From contig CAIWDQ010000003.1 in assembly GCA_903911455.1 (NCBI GenBank), positions 1-9,092 of the forward strand: DNA of 9,092 bases. Reading direction: 5' to 3'. Below are positions 5,823 to 9,092 of this stretch, in pieces (position 1 is the stretch's first letter; each line of letters begins with the position of its first letter). Position numbers and translations under genes: made by a program. The notes under the pieces were generated by a model. That model searched no databases. It was given only the letters and a program-made list of their open reading frames with translations, and was not told the DNA's origin. The DNA is from an uncultured bacterium. GTDB lineage: Bacteria; Bacteroidota; Bacteroidia; Bacteroidales; JACABE01.

Positions 5823-6284
5823 ATGAAACATTTTAAATTTTTATTCGCCGCGATTATAGCGCTATTTCTTTTTACAAATAATGTAAAAGCTCAGACAAAT
5901 AAACCTGACGATATTGTTGGTAAATGGTTTACAGAGAACAATGATGCCAAAGTAGAGATTTATAAGATAGGAAATAAATATTATGGCAGATTAATTCAAT
6001 TGAAAGAACCTATTGATAAAGAAACCGGAAAACCTAAAACTGATAAGCATAATCCAGATAAAAACATGCAAAAAAATCCTATTTTAGGTATGATATTAAT
6101 GACAGGTTTTGTTTTTGATGGTAAATCACAATGGGCGGATGGAACTATTTACGATGCCAAGTCGGGGAAGACCTATAATTGCTATATTAGTCTGGAATCT
6201 AAAGACAAAATGAAGGTTCGGGGATATATAGGCAAAGCATGGATGGGATTAGGACGAACCACCCACTGGGTGAGAACTAAATAA
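5823..6284 (+). CDS. DUF2147 family exported protein
   Basis: This 153-residue protein has a Sec signal peptide (residues 1-24, ending VKAQ) and a single DUF2147 domain of about 125 residues. Features I associate with that family are GKW (33-35), the E-I-Y-K-x-G-N-K-Y-Y-G-R-L strand (45-57), a Pro/Lys/Asp-rich loop (62-85) with DKETGKP, the DGTIYDAKSGKTY strand pair (107-119), MKVRGYIG (130-137) and a terminal TxxWxR (147-151). The fold is probably a small beta-barrel in the periplasm. The molecular function of DUF2147 is not known to me. Its position is notable: 12 bp after the adaptor gene and overlapping the next ATPase gene by one base (TAATG). It is therefore certainly co-transcribed and probably translationally coupled with the exporter, which suggests an accessory periplasmic role. 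Confidence 0.93.
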   Translation: MKHFKFLFAAIIALFLFTNNVKAQTNKPDDIVGKWFTENNDAKVEIYKIGNKYYGRLIQLKEPIDKETGKPKTDKHNPDKNMQKNPILGMILMTGFVFDGKSQWADGTIYDAKSGKTYNCYISLESKDKMKVRGYIGKAWMGLGRTTHWVRTK

Positions 6285-7210
6285 TGAATAACTTATCTGT
6301 TACAGTAAATAATATAAGCAAAAGCTATCCAAATGCTTTGGCTTTGGATAACGTTAGTTTTGACGTTAAAAAAAGCGAGTTATTTGGCATTATCGGTCCC
6401 GATGGTGGCGGCAAAACTTCTCTTTTCCGTATTCTTACCACATTATTGCTTCCTGACTCAGGCACAGCAACATTGGAGGGTTTGGATTGTGTAAAAGACT
6501 ATAAAAAGATTCGGAATTTAATAGGATATATGCCCGGCAGGTTTTCTTTGTATCAGGACCTTTCGGTAGAAGAAAATCTGAAGTTCTTTGCTACTATTTT
6601 TGGTACTACTATTGAAGAAAATTATGATCTTATCAAAGATATTTACCAACAGATAGAACCTTTTAAAACCCGTCCGGCAGGAAAACTGTCAGGGGGAATG
6701 AAGCAGAAATTAGCCTTATCCTGCGCTATGATTCATAAACCCGAAGTTTTAATTCTGGATGAGCCAACTACAGGCGTTGATGCGGTTTCCCGTAAGGAAT
6801 TCTGGGAAATGCTTAAGCGTTTAAACCTTGCAGGGATCACTATTTTAGTTTCAACTCCATATATGGACGAAGCAATTCTGTGTGATAGAGTTGCATTGAT
6901 ACAAGGGGGCAAGATTTTGTCAACGGATACTCCCCAAAACATTGTAAATACTTTTGGTAAGATATTATTTTCTGTAAAGACTAATAATATCCATAAATTA
7001 ATGAACGACCTCAACGAATGGAGCAATACAGGGAGTGCTTATCTTTTCGGACAACAGATTCATTTAACATTATCTAACGAAAGTTTAAATGAAAAAGATA
7101 TCATAGATTATCTTACCCAAAAAGAAAGTTCGGATATTAAAGTTGAAAAGATAAAGGCAGGTATTGAAGATACTTTTATGAGTTTAATGACAAAGCAACA
7201 CCATGAATAA
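6284..7210 (+). CDS. ABC transporter ATPase, equivalent to the N-half of YbhF
   Basis: This 308-residue ATP-binding subunit lies on the cytoplasmic side of the exporter. Visible motifs are Walker A GPDGGGKT (38-45), the signature LSGGMKQ (135-141), Walker B LILDEP (156-161) and a GVD D-loop (164-166). Two motifs are unusual. The Q-loop reads GYMPGRFSLY (81-90), with Gly85 where Gln is expected, and the H-loop reads STPYMDEA (190-197), with Pro192 in place of His. The GPDG-type Walker A and loss of the switch His are also what I recall for the first half of E. coli YbhF, so this is its counterpart. The end contains an extension (226-308) finishing in GIEDTFMSLM, similar to the YbhF half-domain ends. 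The start overlaps the DUF2147 stop by one base, and the end overlaps the next ATPase by 8 bases. It probably works as a heterodimer with the next gene product. Confidence 0.95.
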   Translation: MNNLSVTVNNISKSYPNALALDNVSFDVKKSELFGIIGPDGGGKTSLFRILTTLLLPDSGTATLEGLDCVKDYKKIRNLIGYMPGRFSLYQDLSVEENLKFFATIFGTTIEENYDLIKDIYQQIEPFKTRPAGKLSGGMKQKLALSCAMIHKPEVLILDEPTTGVDAVSRKEFWEMLKRLNLAGITILVSTPYMDEAILCDRVALIQGGKILSTDTPQNIVNTFGKILFSVKTNNIHKLMNDLNEWSNTGSAYLFGQQIHLTLSNESLNEKDIIDYLTQKESSDIKVEKIKAGIEDTFMSLMTKQHHE

Positions 7211-7931
7211 TAAGGCTGTTATAACTGTAAAAAACCTATACAAAAGGTTCGGGAATTTCGTGGCAAACGATAATCTGAACTTTGAAGTGTACGAGGGCGA
7301 AATATTCGGCTTTTTGGGAGCTAATGGGGCAGGTAAAACTACAGCGATGAAGATTTTGTGCGGACTTTCCAAACCTTCTTCAGGCGAGATAAGTGTTGCA
7401 GGCTTTGATGCTTATAAGGATACCGAAAAGATTAAAAAAAGTATTGGATATATGAGTCAGAAGTTTTCGTTGTACGAAGATTTGACGATTGTTGAAAATA
7501 TTATGTTTTATGGAGGTATTTACGGCATGTCAATTGATGATATTAAAATAAGAACAGAACAACTACTCCAAAAGCTGGAACTTACCGAAATTAAAGACAA
7601 TTTAATTAAAGATTTGCCAATTGGCTGGCGTCAGAAGCTTGCATTTAGCGTTGCAATCTTTCACCAACCAAAAATTGTGTTTTTAGACGAGCCAACAGGG
7701 GGAGTAGATCCTATAACTCGCCGACAATTCTGGAATTTGATTTATGAAGCAGCGCAAGACGGAATTACAATCTTTGTGACCACACATTATATGGACGAAG
7801 CTGAATATTGCAATAGAGTTTCAATAATGGTTGACGGGAAGATAGCGGCATTGGATACTCCCGAAGGATTAATGAAAACTTATGATGCAATGAATATGGA
7901 AGAGGTTTTCCTTAAACTCGCACGAGCATAA
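7203..7931 (+). CDS. ABC transporter ATPase, equivalent to the C-half of YbhF
   Basis: This 242-residue ATP-binding subunit is the partner of the previous gene. It has a canonical Walker A GANGAGKT (39-46), Q-loop GYMSQKFSLY (82-91) with Gln86, Walker B VFLDEP (159-164), GVD D-loop and H-loop TTHYMDEA (193-200) with His195. The signature motif is degenerate: LPIGWRQ (138-144) replaces LSGGQ. The same kind of LP-x-G-x-[KR]-Q signature is what I recall for the second half of E. coli YbhF. Defects and intact motifs are complementary to those of the first ATPase. The start ATG lies inside the last codons of the preceding gene (8-base overlap), which suggests coupled translation and equal amounts. 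A TGA at 7188-7190 in this frame, five codons before the ATG, shows that this is a genuine separate gene. It is followed by a 56-bp gap before the permease. Confidence 0.95.
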   Translation: MNNKAVITVKNLYKRFGNFVANDNLNFEVYEGEIFGFLGANGAGKTTAMKILCGLSKPSSGEISVAGFDAYKDTEKIKKSIGYMSQKFSLYEDLTIVENIMFYGGIYGMSIDDIKIRTEQLLQKLELTEIKDNLIKDLPIGWRQKLAFSVAIFHQPKIVFLDEPTGGVDPITRRQFWNLIYEAAQDGITIFVTTHYMDEAEYCNRVSIMVDGKIAALDTPEGLMKTYDAMNMEEVFLKLARA

Positions 7932-7987
7932 TACATTATATATATAGTATAGCATACAGCATTTATACAAAAAGCAACAACTAACAG

Positions 7988-9091
7988 ATGAAACAATTCA
8001 AAGGATTCGTTATAAAGGAGTTTTACCATATCTTTCGCGATTATCGCACGATGATAATCCTTTTTGGCATGCCTTTGATACAAATTCTTTTGTTTGGTTT
8101 TGCAATTACTAACGAAATTAAAGATGCTGGCATTGCGGTTCTAGATAATTCAAAAGACCATGTCACACAACAAATTACTAACAAATTACTTTCGTCGGGT
8201 TATTTTAAACTAGAAAAGAACCTTACTAATTACAATGAAATTGAAGAAAGTTTCAGAAAAGGAAAGATTAAGGAAGTTATTATATTTGAGAACAATTTTG
8301 CACAGAAATTAGAGAAAGAAAAGCGGGCAAACGTACAGATAATTGCTGATGCTTCCGACCCGAATACAGCAAGTCTTTTAAATAGTTACACCGAGCAAAT
8401 CATTAATAGTTATCAGCTTGAATTGATGAAAGACAAGAAATTGCCTATGCAAATCAATGCAGAAATCAAGATGCTGTACAACGAAGAATTAAAAGGCGTA
8501 TTTATGTTCGTACCCGGCACCATAACTATCTTATTAATGCTTATTTCGGCCATGATGACCTCCATTTCTATCACCCGCGAAAAAGAACTCGGTACAATGG
8601 AAATCCTGCTGGCCTCACCCTTAAAACCAATCCAGATTATAGTAGGAAAAGTAGTGCCTTACGTATTTATATCCTTTATTATCGCATTGATAGTCCTCGT
8701 TTTAGGTTTCACCGTCTTCGGCATGCCTGTGCAAGGCAGTTTGCTATTATTACTGGGCGAATCCCTGTTATTTATAATAATGTCGCTGTCGTTGGGCATA
8801 TTAATCTCCACCGTCGCCAAAACGCAGCAAGTCGCCATGATGATGTCGATGTTTGCATTAATGTTGCCCACAATACTGCTTTCCGGCTTCATTTTCCCGA
8901 TAGAAAACATGCCGTTGCCCCTCCAAATCTTCAGTCACATAATACCTTCGCGATGGTTTATCATAATCATAAAAGCGATAATGCTAAAGGGCGTCGGACT
9001 TCAATATATCTGGAAAGAAACAGGAATAATCATTTTAATGACCTTAGTTTTTATAGGTTTAAGTATAAAGAAGTTTAAGATACGTTTGTGA
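7988..9091 (+). CDS. ABC-2 type transporter permease, YbhS/YbhR-like
   Basis: This complete 367-residue inner-membrane subunit forms half of the transport path. One helix near the N-terminus (about 22-41) is followed by a large external domain (about 43-170), then five hydrophobic segments: 171-192, 216-244, 250-276, 282-303 and 345-361. The conserved cytoplasmic loop TREKELGTMEILLASP (196-211) is the hallmark of the ABC-2 permease family. The architecture of 1 + 5 helices and about 370 residues matches YbhS and YbhR. It is preceded by the longest gap in the operon, 56 bp of TATATA-rich sequence with no clear promoter, and it ends one base before the window edge. A second permease of the same type is expected immediately downstream. 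The 3' half of the gene (about 8460-9000) is clearly richer in G+C than the 5' half and the final 60 bases. Confidence 0.95.
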   Translation: MKQFKGFVIKEFYHIFRDYRTMIILFGMPLIQILLFGFAITNEIKDAGIAVLDNSKDHVTQQITNKLLSSGYFKLEKNLTNYNEIEESFRKGKIKEVIIFENNFAQKLEKEKRANVQIIADASDPNTASLLNSYTEQIINSYQLELMKDKKLPMQINAEIKMLYNEELKGVFMFVPGTITILLMLISAMMTSISITREKELGTMEILLASPLKPIQIIVGKVVPYVFISFIIALIVLVLGFTVFGMPVQGSLLLLLGESLLFIIMSLSLGILISTVAKTQQVAMMMSMFALMLPTILLSGFIFPIENMPLPLQIFSHIIPSRWFIIIIKAIMLKGVGLQYIWKETGIIILMTLVFIGLSIKKFKIRL

Positions 9092-9092
9092 A

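Noticed and set aside
6733..7026. Antisense open frame inside the first ATPase
   Set aside because: It is a shadow of the conserved Walker B region on the opposite strand.
6284..7931. Frameshifted YbhF fusion gene
   Set aside because: Both ATPases have complete ends. The upstream one ends in a family-typical EDTF segment, and the second frame has a TGA five codons before its ATG. This is a natural overlapping gene pair.
7932..7987. Internal promoter before the permease
   Set aside because: The 56-bp gap is TATATA-rich but has no TAnnTTTG element or convincing inverted repeat, so read-through from the operon promoter is more likely.
8659..8910. Antisense open frame inside the permease
   Set aside because: It is a complement of transmembrane-coding sequence; the raised GC there makes spurious open frames more likely.

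Overview
The window looks like a chromosomal segment from a member of the Bacteroidota. It is AT-rich. Start codons are not preceded by convincing Shine-Dalgarno sequences. Several genes have a TAnnTTTG-type -7 promoter element upstream. Exported proteins have short 'MKK...' signal peptides or lipoboxes, and one gene encodes a PorT-like outer-membrane beta-barrel. No rRNA, tRNA, transposase or CRISPR was found. The genus cannot be named from the sequence.

Left part (1-2398, minus strand): a small outer-membrane beta-barrel gene (34-699) is followed by a gene-free stretch (700-1283). That stretch holds a tandem array with an exact 41-bp period, seven copies of an invariant AAACGGTG core, and a small hairpin at most copies. 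Next comes a two-gene minus-strand unit: an inner-membrane-anchored metallo-beta-lactamase-fold hydrolase (1652-2398), then a small lipoprotein (1284-1628).

Middle (2399-3650): a divergent intergenic region carries promoter candidates in both directions. A membrane-anchored protein of unknown function (2677-3498) follows. A 152-bp gap then holds a weak hairpin, a promoter candidate and a 25-bp near-palindrome at the expected transcription start of the next operon.

Right part (3651-9091, plus strand): a tightly packed efflux operon. The order is a TolC-family outer-membrane channel, a lipidated HlyD/YbhG-like adaptor, a periplasmic DUF2147 protein, two ABC ATPases and an ABC-2 type permease. 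The layout matches E. coli ybhGFSR, with two differences. The double ATPase YbhF is present as two overlapping genes, and a DUF2147 gene sits between adaptor and ATPases. The two ATPases have complementary motif defects, which predicts one working and one degenerate ATP site. A second permease (YbhR-like) is expected just past the right edge. Together these proteins would form an envelope-spanning exporter; the substrate is unknown.

The most notable items are the 41-bp hairpin array, the asymmetric split ATPase pair, the palindrome at the efflux promoter, DUF2147 inside the operon, and a local GC rise in the 3' half of the permease gene.
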